NCBI GenBank assembly: GCA_017937655.1
Contig: JAGBDE010000008.1
Coordinates: 16,773-80,772 of the forward strand
Direction: 5' to 3'
Length of the DNA stretch: 64,000 bases
Origin: Clostridia bacterium
GTDB lineage: Bacteria; Bacillota; Clostridia; Christensenellales; Aristaeellaceae
The position numbers were made by a program, and so were the translations under genes. Shown in pieces: positions 1 to 7,245 of this stretch (the first letter of the stretch is position 1; each line of letters begins with the position of its first letter). The notes under the pieces are model-generated. The model saw only the letters and a list, made by a program, of their open reading frames with translations. It was not told the DNA's origin and searched no databases.

Positions 1-1172
1 CCTCCCCCACCGTGTTTTTCAAAAACACCGTCTGCACGTCCTGGGGCAGCATGGCCAGGCACTCCCGGTACAGGCTCTGGTTTTTGTACTCCTTCAGCTT
101 TTTGCCAAACACTTTCACCTGGCCCGCATACGGCCGGTGCAGCCCTGCCGCCACGCTGAGGGTGGTGGTTTTGCCCGATCCATTGCCCCCCAGAATGCAG
201 CAGATTTCTCCCTCCCGGGCCGTGAAACTGAGGCCCCGAAGCACATCCGGGGCGTTTTTTTCGTAGCGGAAAAACACGTCCGAAAATTCCAGGGCCGCCG
301 ACTCATTCCCCGGGGCCGATTCCTCCGGCAGGCTGCGCAAATCATTGCGATAGCTTTCTGCCACAAACCGCCGGCCCTCCCGCACGTCCAGCGGGCAGGG
401 GCCATCGGCCTGCAAAGCGTGGTACAGCCTGGGCGCGGCGGGCATGGCGCAAAGCAGCTCCTGCCGCCCCTTCAGCCCAGCAATCACCTGCCGCGGCGCA
501 TCAAGGGCCAGCATTTGGCCGCCGTCCAGCACCATCAGCCGGTCGCACAGGGGGACGACCTCCTCCAGCCGATGTTCCGCCATCAGCACCGTGAGGCCCG
601 TATCCCGGTTCAGTTTGCGCACGGTGGCGATGAACTCGGATGCAGCAATGGGATCCAGCTGGGCGGTGGGTTCGTCCAGGATGAGAACCTCCGGCTGCAT
701 GACCATGACCGCCGCCAGATTGAGCAGCTGCTTCTGGCCGCCGGAAAGCTGGCTGACCGGCCGGTCAAACCAGTCCTCAATGCCGAAATACGCGGCCATC
801 TCCGCCATGCGCCGGGCCATGACCGGCTGGGGCAGGTTCCTGTTTTCCAGTCCGAAGGCCAGCTCGTGCCAGACCTTATCCGTCACGATCTGCTCCTCCG
901 GCCGCTGCATCACATACCCAATGCGAAACGCCGTGGCCCCGTCAGGCAGATCCTCCAGGGGGATGCCCTCCAGCAGAATGCGGCCGGTTTTGTCGCCCAG
1001 GGGGGCCAGCTCCGGCTTGAGCAACCGCAGCAAGGTGGACTTCCCGCTGCCGGTCAGGCCGCACAGGGCGACCATCTCGCCCCTCTGAACCGCAAAGCTG
1101 ACGTCCTTCACCGCCGGGGCCTTGCCGCCGGGGTAGGTAAAGCTCAGATTTTCGACTGCAATAAGCGCCACC
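1..1172 (-). CDS. ECF transporter ATPase, two fused ABC domains (EcfA1-A2 type), 3' end cut by window
   Basis: Hydrolyses ATP to power an energy-coupling-factor vitamin importer at the inner face of the membrane. About 390 residues are visible. Reading the minus strand, the first domain has Walker A GLTGSGKST, a Q-loop (GYVMQRPEEQ), signature LSGGQ and Walker B LILDEPTAQLD; a second domain begins with Walker A GGNGSGKTT near position 185, so two ATPases are fused in one chain as in YkoD-like proteins. The start is a GTG at 1172 with an AAAGGAGG site 9 bases upstream; it overlaps the end of the EcfT gene by 29 bases, implying translational coupling. The C-terminus lies outside the window. Under the cobalamin riboswitch upstream, cobalamin or a precursor is the likely cargo; this is inferred from regulation. 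Confidence 0.9.
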
Positions 1173-2007
1173 GGATGGCCTCCTTTAACTGAAAGATTGC
1201 GGGCAGCAGGGCCAGCACGGCGTAGGCCGCATAGCCCAAGACGCTCAGCGCCGTCATGGGCGCGGCGGAAAGCTGCGGATAAAATGCGAACCGTCGGCTT
1301 TGCGCACCCGCCAGCGCAAGGCCCGCCAGCGCCAGCGATATCACCGCCAGCAAAACGTCGCCCGTGCGCCAGGAAAACAAGAAAAAGCGGGAACGCGGGC
1401 CAAGGCCGTAACCCCGGGCCGACATACTGTCCGCGGTGACGATGCCGTTTTCCAGGGCCCAGGTGGTCAGAATGGAAAACTCCCGTGCGCCGCCCCGGAG
1501 GCCGTCCACCAAATTGTCCTCCCGGTAGAGACCCAGGGCCAGCTGCGCCTGATGCACCTTCCGGCCCTGACGACCAAGCAGGGGCACGTACCGCAGCGCC
1601 ATGGACAAAACCAGCGCCAGCTTGGGGCTGAGGCCGCCAAACAGGTACAGCAGCTTATCGCTGGTCATGATGGCGGAAAATCCCCGCAGCCAGTACAGCG
1701 CGGCAAGGAGCATCCCCCCGGCGGCCAGGCCGTAAAGCAGGGCCTCCAGGGTAATGGGGCTGTGATTCAGCACAAACAGCACCGTCCGCCCGTTGTGGGA
1801 AACCAGCGGGTTGATGAGGGCCGTGGCCAGAAACAGCCCCAGGGCAAACCCATGCCCCCGCCTTCCGCCCAGCACAAAGAAGGTCAGGAGGGCCCCCGCC
1901 AGCGAGATGCTGAGAATCACCGGTTCCATGCACAGCATGGCCACCCCGGCCGTCGCCAGGAAATACACCGCCAGCGCCACCGGGTTTCTGTCCGCAAAGC
2001 TCCTCAT
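1144..2007 (-). CDS. ECF transporter transmembrane subunit EcfT (CbiQ family)
   Basis: 287 residues, the usual length for the membrane scaffold that couples the ATPases to a substrate-binding S component. It has about five hydrophobic segments and the cytoplasmic ARG motif (SMSARGYGLGPRSR) that acts as the coupling helix. The start ATG has AAGGAGGG 6 bases upstream and lies 17 bases after the toroid/DUF4430 gene. The end overlaps the ATPase start. No S component is visible in the window, so it is either beyond the left edge or encoded elsewhere (shared-module, group II arrangement). Role in B12 uptake is inferred from the riboswitch. Confidence 0.88.
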   Translation of the reverse strand: MRSFADRNPVALAVYFLATAGVAMLCMEPVILSISLAGALLTFFVLGGRRGHGFALGLFLATALINPLVSHNGRTVLFVLNHSPITLEALLYGLAAGGMLLAALYWLRGFSAIMTSDKLLYLFGGLSPKLALVLSMALRYVPLLGRQGRKVHQAQLALGLYREDNLVDGLRGGAREFSILTTWALENGIVTADSMSARGYGLGPRSRFFLFSWRTGDVLLAVISLALAGLALAGAQSRRFAFYPQLSAAPMTALSVLGYAAYAVLALLPAIFQLKEAIRWRLLQSKI

Positions 2008-2024
2008 GGAGGCCCTCCTTTCCT

Positions 2025-3509
2025 TCAGTTCAGGTCGTTGCCCATTTCACAGGTGTACAGCCATTCAATTTTGTCCCCGTCCTGCAGGGCGTACTGCTCG
2101 CAGCCCTGGTCGGCCTCTTGGCCGTTGACCCGGAAAATCCAGCCGGACAGGTCGCCGAAATCAAACTCATACAGATTGCTGATGCCGACCACATACCGCA
2201 TGCCCGCCCCGCCGTTGGTTTCCAGGTGGATGCGGTGCACCTGGGCGGCCTCGGTGAGGATGGTGTAGACCGTGTCCCCCGGGGCGATAGGAAAGCTGGT
2301 TTCCGGCAAGATCAGGCCGTCCTGGGGCACGTGGTCAGGCTTCTTTTCCAGCACATCGCAGCGGATGGACAGGGTCACGGCGCCCACGGCGTTTTCCTTG
2401 GTGATGGCCTGGCCGGAATAATAACGGTCTGCCGACTGGAAGTCCAGGCTCCATACCAGGCCGACCAAAACGGCTGCCATCACCAGCACCGCCAGGAAAT
2501 TCTTGCCGCTGCGTTTTTTCAAAATCAGAAGCAAAACACAAGCCAGAGCTGCCATCCCGGCGATGACCAGACTGGCCACGGTCTTGCCGTCCAGGGAGGT
2601 TTTCATCGCAGGTTCCTGCCCGGGATCCAGCAGGTAGATGCTTTGCTTGCCCTCCATCAGCCGCTGATAGGCCGCCAGGGCAAAGAACACCTGGGTGGCG
2701 GCGTTGGGATTGCTGCCGCCGCCAAGGGTGTGGCTGAAACTGCCGTCCGGCAGGCGATAGAGCAGCATGCCATCCAGCAGGGTGTTTCCTTTTTTGAGGA
2801 AGCGTTCGTCCTGCAAGCCATCCACGCCCAGAGAAGCCAGAGCAATCAGCACCTGGGCGGCGCTTTCCGGATTCCCCACGCCGTAGCTGGCAAAGCCGCC
2901 GTCCTCCCGCTGCCGGCTTTCCAGCAGCAAGAGGCCCTTGTCCACAGCGGCGGTCACCCGGTCGTCCCGGCCGTAATCCGGGGCCAATGCCTGCAGGGCC
3001 ATGGCCGTCACGTCCACGTCGGATACCGGGCCGGATACCGCCCAGCCGCCGTCTTCCAGCTGCAGGGACAGCAGCGCGTCCACCGCCCCGGGCCGGTCGC
3101 CGGGGATGCCGTTGTTCATCAAATGCAGGCCGAAAATCCAGCTCATGACCCCCTGCTGCCCCACGGATTCCTCCGCCAGGCGGGCGATCAGCTCCCCGTC
3201 GCCCCCAACGGCCAGCAGCGCAAAGGCATACTTGAGCCGGGTGGACACCGAGCGCACGACGGTTCCTGCCAGATATTCCTCCAGCCGCTGCCGATAGGCC
3301 GAGAAATCATACTCTGTGCCGCTTTGCCGCAGCGCGATGACCGTCCACTCGTCGCCCACGTCGGCATGGTCCAGCCACGCCTGAACGTCGGCGACGCCTG
3401 CGCGCTCCATCATGCCGGAAAGAACTTCCCCGGCCAGGGTCGGCGCTCCGTCTGCCAGAGCGGCGGGCAATATCAGCAGACACAAGAGAAATGCAACAAA
3501 TCTCTTCAT
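2025..3509 (-). CDS. Intrinsic-factor-like membrane protein: alpha-toroid domain plus transcobalamin-like C-terminal (DUF4430) domain
   Basis: 494 residues. Signal peptide about 1-19 (MKRFVAFLLCLLILPAALA). Residues about 25-290 carry the repeated LEDGGW / REDGGF / LPDGSF pattern of prenyltransferase/squalene-cyclase alpha-alpha toroids. Two hydrophobic helices follow (about 311-330 and 338-354), then a DUF4430 domain (about 370-494) ending GWIFRVNG...LQDGDKIEWLYT. Toroid plus DUF4430 is the architecture of vertebrate intrinsic factor and transcobalamin, here with membrane helices between. Its ATG sits one base after the upstream gene's stop, so it is translationally coupled. Located between a cobalamin riboswitch and ECF transporter genes, it is most likely a surface corrinoid-capture protein; ligand binding is inference. 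No enzyme active site is apparent. Confidence 0.8.
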   Translation of the reverse strand: MKRFVAFLLCLLILPAALADGAPTLAGEVLSGMMERAGVADVQAWLDHADVGDEWTVIALRQSGTEYDFSAYRQRLEEYLAGTVVRSVSTRLKYAFALLAVGGDGELIARLAEESVGQQGVMSWIFGLHLMNNGIPGDRPGAVDALLSLQLEDGGWAVSGPVSDVDVTAMALQALAPDYGRDDRVTAAVDKGLLLLESRQREDGGFASYGVGNPESAAQVLIALASLGVDGLQDERFLKKGNTLLDGMLLYRLPDGSFSHTLGGGSNPNAATQVFFALAAYQRLMEGKQSIYLLDPGQEPAMKTSLDGKTVASLVIAGMAALACVLLLILKKRSGKNFLAVLVMAAVLVGLVWSLDFQSADRYYSGQAITKENAVGAVTLSIRCDVLEKKPDHVPQDGLILPETSFPIAPGDTVYTILTEAAQVHRIHLETNGGAGMRYVVGISNLYEFDFGDLSGWIFRVNGQEADQGCEQYALQDGDKIEWLYTCEMGNDLN

Positions 3510-3510
3510 G

Positions 3511-4197
3511 TTACTTCACAATGACCACGCACACCGGGGTGACCAGGTTCAGGGTCTCGCTGGACGCGCTGATCAGGTATTCTCCGGCCTCCGCGCAGGT
3601 GAAGACCACCTTGCCCTCGGCGTCCGTCACCCATTCCGTGGGCTGACCGTCCACCGTGATGACCGCGCCTTCCACCGGCATCGCAACGGGATTCCATTCC
3701 GCGTCAAAGCCGGCGGCATACAGGGTCAGGGGCAATTCTGCGCCCAGCTCCGCTTCCACCACATCCGCGTCAAAGTAGCAATAGGTGTCGCTCCAGGCGG
3801 TCAGGTCGGTAAAGGCGTAGGCCTTTACGTGGTCGCCAGGCTGAACCGGATCCAGCAGGCTCCAGGCGGACGCATTGTTCAGATAATAGCCATAGCTGCC
3901 GCCGTTTTCCACGCCCCACAGCCTCATCAGGGACAGGCCGAACTCCGTCTCCTCCGTGGCATAGGCGGCCTCGCCGTCGGGATGCCGGGCCACATGCGCC
4001 AGCTGCAGCGCATCGCTGATGGTCAGCACGCCGTCGCCGTCCACGTCGGTCACATCCACAGGCTCCAGGGCCAGCACCAGCGCGCCGGTATCGTCGGTCA
4101 GGCTGACAAACACCTGGGTGGATGCAGGGGCCTCCGCCGCACAGGCAGCGGCCAGGAGCATCATCAGGGAAAGTGCAAGGGTCAGGATCTTTTTCAT
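3511..4197 (-). CDS. Secreted dockerin-like/Ig-like protein of the B12 operon
   Basis: 228 residues from the ATG at 4197, chosen because it opens the signal peptide MKKILTLALSLMMLLAAACA and has AAGGAG 9 bases upstream; an in-frame ATG at 4233 would precede the signal peptide. A single EF-hand-like dockerin segment DVDGDGVLTISDALQLAHVA follows, then a middle part with GGSYGYYLNNASAWSLLD that resembles DUF4430-type ligand loops, and a C-terminal beta-rich domain like bacterial Ig folds (AGEYLISAS). A Cys near the cleavage site could make it a lipoprotein but the lipobox is poor (AAAC). By position it may help capture corrinoids at the surface or bind the neighbouring toroid protein; no function is proven. 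Confidence 0.75.
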   Translation of the reverse strand: MKKILTLALSLMMLLAAACAAEAPASTQVFVSLTDDTGALVLALEPVDVTDVDGDGVLTISDALQLAHVARHPDGEAAYATEETEFGLSLMRLWGVENGGSYGYYLNNASAWSLLDPVQPGDHVKAYAFTDLTAWSDTYCYFDADVVEAELGAELPLTLYAAGFDAEWNPVAMPVEGAVITVDGQPTEWVTDAEGKVVFTCAEAGEYLISASSETLNLVTPVCVVIVK

Positions 4198-4252
4198 GGG
4201 TTTCGTCTCCTTTTTTGGGATGATGTATCGCACGCGTTAAGCCGCGCATCGA

Positions 4253-4489
4253 TCATGGATGTTCCGTGGGCTTTATTTGAGCTCTGCGCCGTTTTTTTGA
4301 TTTCGGCGGCCGGGGCTCCTTCAGACCGGCAGCTTCCAGCGCCCTTGGCCAGGGCCCCAGGAAGGCCTTGATGCGGCTTCTGTCCACCTCACCAAAGTCC
4401 TCCTTTTTGGGCAGGCGGTTCAATTCGCCCGCACGCTGTTGCAGCTGCGTGATCGCCCACTGCTTTTTGTCCTCCGAGGGCACATCCAT
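4253..4489 (-). CDS. Small homing-endonuclease-associated-repeat (HNH_repeat) protein
   Basis: 78 residues from ATG 4489. The core (LPKKEDFGEVDRSRIKAFLG then PWPRALEAAGL) matches the single helical repeat often attached to HNH endonucleases (roughly GrxPtxxdF...FGsWxxALxaAGL), followed by a basic tail PPKSKKRRRAQIKP. No nuclease motif is present, so it is probably a small DNA- or RNA-binding protein. A longer reading from GTG 4549 is open but its first codons run through the riboswitch terminator, so I prefer 4489 even though its ribosome site (GGGG) is weak. It is the first gene after the cobalamin riboswitch; a role there is unknown. Confidence 0.6.
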   Translation of the reverse strand: MDVPSEDKKQWAITQLQQRAGELNRLPKKEDFGEVDRSRIKAFLGPWPRALEAAGLKEPRPPKSKKRRRAQIKPTEHP

Positions 4490-4499
4490 CACCCCAAAC

Positions 4500-4534
4500 A
4501 AAAATACTCTTTTGAATTGCGGTTCAAAAGAGTA
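4500..4534 (-). terminator. Intrinsic terminator of the cobalamin riboswitch
   Basis: A perfect 12-bp stem (TACTCTTTTGAA with TTCAAAAGAGTA, six-base loop) runs into five U residues. It lies 113 bases downstream of the riboswitch P1 helix and before the operon, which suits B12-dependent premature termination. Confidence 0.8.
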
Positions 4535-4646
4535 CAACAGATCAGCCACGGCAAGGCCGGGCCCGGCTCCAAAAAAGAGCGCAGACCCTCACGCGCCCGG
4601 CGGCGATTGATCGGTTGCACTCTTCACACCAAATTGTGGTAAACCT

Positions 4647-4838
4647 GAAAAATACGGCAGGTATCCTGACTTATGACAACGCAGGGCCGTCCCCCGCGAA
4701 AGAACACCCTTCTCAGGGCCAGGCCCCAATGGATATGTGTTCCCCTTCTCATCAAATACAGTAATGGCGGTTGTTCCGGATTCAAACCGGATTCCCTATT
4801 GCTTCTACTCAGTCTACAACTTTTCAAACCGTATTTTC
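4647..4838 (-). promoter_or_regulatory. Cobalamin riboswitch
   Basis: On the minus-strand RNA, P1 is closed by GAAAATACGG (4838-4829) with CCGTATTTTTC (4657-4647). Between them are the conserved AGGGAA element, a GGTTTGAATCC stretch, CCGCCATTACTGT (the ACTGT core box) and, on the 3' side, AAGTCAGGATACCTGCC, the B12-box. These match the Rfam cobalamin class as I know it. It precedes an ECF/intrinsic-factor-like operon and a terminator at 4500-4534, so high corrinoid should shut the operon off. Confidence 0.9.
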
Positions 4839-4864
4839 ATCAACAGTATGCATTTGTCCCTTCG

Positions 4865-4894
4865 ATTGTAGCATCCCCCAAAAGCCCATGTCAA
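4865..4894 (-). promoter_or_regulatory. Sigma-A promoter of the B12 operon
   Basis: TTGACA (4894-4889), 18-base spacer, TACAAT (4870-4865). The predicted start is about 20 bases before the riboswitch P1 helix. Confidence 0.8.
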
Positions 4895-4906
4895 CCCCGG
4901 GCACAG

Positions 4907-4932
4907 AAAAGGGACGACCATGTGGCCGTCCC
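4907..4932 (-). terminator. Terminator of the esterase/SH3-repeat operon
   Basis: GGGACGGCC pairs with GGTCGTCCC around an ACAT loop, followed by TTTT. It lies just after the stop of the SH3-repeat gene and before the B12 operon promoter. Confidence 0.8.
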
Positions 4933-4939
4933 AAATGAA

Positions 4940-6271
4940 TCAATAATAGGGGTTGAGAGGGATGCCGTTAAGGGGCAGCGTGTTGCTGTCAAAGCGATTG
5001 TAGCCTGTCCAGAGCCACTTATTGCCCACATGCACTTCCACCCACCAGATGCCGTTGTAGCTGTCCCAGGCGCGGGAGCGGACTTCCACCCACACGTTCG
5101 CCAGCTGGTTGTAAGAGCCTGTATCGTCATACCAGGTACCAGGGCCGCTGCGGGTAGAAAGCCGCTGGAGGGTATAGCCATACACCGTCTGCCCGAAAAC
5201 CGGGCCACTATATTCAATCCAAGTCATTTCCGTGGGGGCGACGGTAGGTACTGCCGTGGGAACCGCAGTAGGGATTGGCGTAGGAACAGGCGTGGGGACC
5301 GGCGTGGGAGCACGGGTCACCGTCACCACCGGCGGCACCGTAGGCATAGAATTGAACAAAGGAATAGAATCCAGAGGCAAAGTAGTGGAATCAAAGCGAG
5401 AATAGTTGGTCCACAACCATTCCGCACCAATGAGCACTTCCACCCACCACATATCGTTGCCATCGTCCCAGGCACGGCTGCGGATGGGCAACCACTGATT
5501 CTTCAGGGCATTATAGGTGCCACCGCCACCATAATTGCTGCCGGGACCTTTACGGCAGGAAATACGCTGCACCGAATAGCCCCACAGTACGCCAGACAAA
5601 TCGGGCTGCACAGCGATACCGTGGATGGGTAGGTCGTAAATATTCAGGGTGTTGCTGTCAAAGCGGTCATAGGGCGTCCAGAGCCACTTGCCGTTGACCA
5701 AAACCTCTATCCACCACATCTCATTGGTACCGTCCCATCCGCGGGAGCGGACGGACAGCCAGGTATTGGCTAATTCACTGTAATTCCCCCCAGAAGAATA
5801 GCTGCTGCTGGGGCCGGTACGAGTGGAGATGCGCTTGATGGCATACGCGCTGAGGATGACCTCTTCCGGCTGAGGAGTGGGAGTGGGCGCCTGGGTCACA
5901 GGAGGATTTGTGGTTCCGCCGGAAGGCGTACCGCTCCACAAGGGAATGACTTCCAAGGGCAACGTCGCACTGTCAAAGCGCTTGTAGCCCGTCCAGAGCC
6001 ACTGGTCGCCCACCAAGACTTCCACCCACCAGATCTGGTTGCTGCTGTCCCAGGCACGGGAGCGCACCTGCACCCACACGTTTTTCAGGTGGTTGAATGT
6101 GCCCGTTTCCGCATAATTTGTGCCGGGGCCGCTGCGAGTGGACAGACGATCAATGGTATAGCCGTAAAGCACATCGGCGTCGGCCCGGGTCTCTGCAGGC
6201 ACGCAGAGCACGCCCGCCAGCATGACCAGCAGGCACAGCAGCGATACAAGACGCATTCCGTTCTTGTTCAT
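4940..6271 (-). CDS. Secreted protein with four SH3-like repeats
   Basis: 443 residues. Signal peptide about 1-31, then four near-identical 75-80-residue SH3b-like repeats at about 35-111, 140-214, 229-305 and 362-440, each with a STRxGPGxxY start, a RSRxWD middle and a WWVEVxVGxxWLWTGYxRFDS end. Repeats 1/2 and 3/4 are separated by Pro-Thr linkers (APTPTPQP; about 320-347 rich in PTP). Bacterial SH3 repeats usually bind cell-wall peptides; no catalytic domain accompanies them, so this is probably a wall-associated adhesin or scaffold. It starts 22 bases after the esterase gene with GGGAG upstream and ends at a strong terminator. Confidence 0.8.
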   Translation of the reverse strand: MNKNGMRLVSLLCLLVMLAGVLCVPAETRADADVLYGYTIDRLSTRSGPGTNYAETGTFNHLKNVWVQVRSRAWDSSNQIWWVEVLVGDQWLWTGYKRFDSATLPLEVIPLWSGTPSGGTTNPPVTQAPTPTPQPEEVILSAYAIKRISTRTGPSSSYSSGGNYSELANTWLSVRSRGWDGTNEMWWIEVLVNGKWLWTPYDRFDSNTLNIYDLPIHGIAVQPDLSGVLWGYSVQRISCRKGPGSNYGGGGTYNALKNQWLPIRSRAWDDGNDMWWVEVLIGAEWLWTNYSRFDSTTLPLDSIPLFNSMPTVPPVVTVTRAPTPVPTPVPTPIPTAVPTAVPTVAPTEMTWIEYSGPVFGQTVYGYTLQRLSTRSGPGTWYDDTGSYNQLANVWVEVRSRAWDSYNGIWWVEVHVGNKWLWTGYNRFDSNTLPLNGIPLNPYY

Positions 6272-6293
6272 GGTTCCGTCTCCCTTCCGTTGG

Positions 6294-7070
6294 TCAATTC
6301 ATCATCCAGTCCAGGACTTTGACTACATTCTCGCTCCAGAAGGCCATATCGTGGGTGCCGGGGCCTTCCCAGTAGGTGTGGGGGATGTGATGCTCGGTCA
6401 TGAATTTGTCCATGTCCCGGTTGTTCTGCAAGAGGAAATCCTCGGTGCCGCAGCACATGCAGATGGCGGGCAACGCCTTGCCTTCCGCCTGGAGGCGGAG
6501 CATCAGAACCTCCGGGTTCACGTCCCGTTCCAAAACGGTGGCGGGATCGCCAAAGCACTCCCGATAGTAGTCGTAATTGGCCACCGCATTGCCTCCGCCG
6601 GGCTGCATGGTGGCAATCTCATGTACGATAAACGCAGAGGACAGCGCGCCGATTTTCCCGAAAGTCTCCGGGTAGGCCAGGCCGGTGTGCAGCGCACCGA
6701 AGCCGCCCATGCTCAAGCCGCAGATGAAGGTATCCTCCGGCTTCATGGCCAGATGGAAGGTGCGGCGCACGTAGTCTACCAGCTCCACGCCCACCATGGT
6801 CTGGTACGCATGGCCGGTGGACAAGCCGTCCAGGTAGAAGGAGTTTTCCGCGCTGGGCATCACAATGGCCAGGTTGTACTTCTCCGCCACCCATTCCGGC
6901 ACCCAGTTGCCCGCCTTGCCGGTGTAGCCGTGGAGCAAAAACAGGGTCTTCATGGGCTGGTTCAGCCGGCTTTGATCCGCCTCGGGGCGGGGATCATTGG
7001 GAAGATACATCTCAAAGGAAGTCTGGCGGCGAAGCGCGCTGGAAAAATACTCGATGCGTAAATAGGCCAC
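6294..7070 (-). CDS. Carbohydrate-ester or carboxyl esterase, alpha/beta hydrolase (EstA / S-formylglutathione-hydrolase-like)
   Basis: 258 residues, cytoplasmic (no signal peptide). Start is GTG 7070 with AGGAGG 7 bases upstream. It has the oxyanion loop HGYTG, nucleophile elbow GLSMGG (Ser about 120), and candidate acid Asp about 211 (GTEDF) and His about 240 (GTHD), the family's catalytic triad. Close families hydrolyse acetyl esters on xylan or short-chain esters such as tributyrin; substrate is not readable from sequence. It is the first gene of a two-gene operon with the SH3-repeat protein and is transcribed divergently from alpha-galactosidase. Confidence 0.85.
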   Translation of the reverse strand: MAYLRIEYFSSALRRQTSFEMYLPNDPRPEADQSRLNQPMKTLFLLHGYTGKAGNWVPEWVAEKYNLAIVMPSAENSFYLDGLSTGHAYQTMVGVELVDYVRRTFHLAMKPEDTFICGLSMGGFGALHTGLAYPETFGKIGALSSAFIVHEIATMQPGGGNAVANYDYYRECFGDPATVLERDVNPEVLMLRLQAEGKALPAICMCCGTEDFLLQNNRDMDKFMTEHHIPHTYWEGPGTHDMAFWSENVVKVLDWMMN

Positions 7071-7114
7071 GATGGTTCCTCCTGCCAAATGGGATGAAAG
7101 TTTTGTTACCAATC

Positions 7115-7143
7115 AGTATAACGGAAAACCGATGTTTTTTCAA
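7115..7143 (-). promoter_or_regulatory. Promoter of the esterase operon
   Basis: TTGAAA (7143-7138), 17-base spacer, TATACT (7120-7115). Confidence 0.75.
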
Positions 7144-7174
7144 TATTCTTCCACCTGCCAAAAACCTGGGCCAC

Positions 7175-7203
7175 TTGTGTTTGCCCCTTGGGCTTGCTAT
7201 AAT
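7175..7203 (+). promoter_or_regulatory. Promoter of the alpha-galactosidase operon
   Basis: TTGTGT (7175-7180), 17-base spacer, TATAAT (7198-7203), about 43 bases before the chosen ATG. Confidence 0.7.
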
Positions 7204-7245
7204 GACAGTATGTTTTTCCGATGTTTATATAACGAGGTGACGCAC

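Noticed and set aside
137..1192. A 351-codon open frame on the plus strand opposite the EcfA gene
   Set aside because: It is composition-driven: the opposite strand has Walker A, signature and Walker B motifs, and this frame has no family features. The same applies to many long antisense frames between 2000 and 51900.
4770..4800. A tRNA-like T-loop (GGTTTGAATCC)
   Set aside because: It is part of the riboswitch core; no acceptor or anticodon stem surrounds it.
4624..4827. A 67-codon minus-strand open frame
   Set aside because: It lies entirely inside the cobalamin riboswitch, whose conserved boxes explain the sequence.
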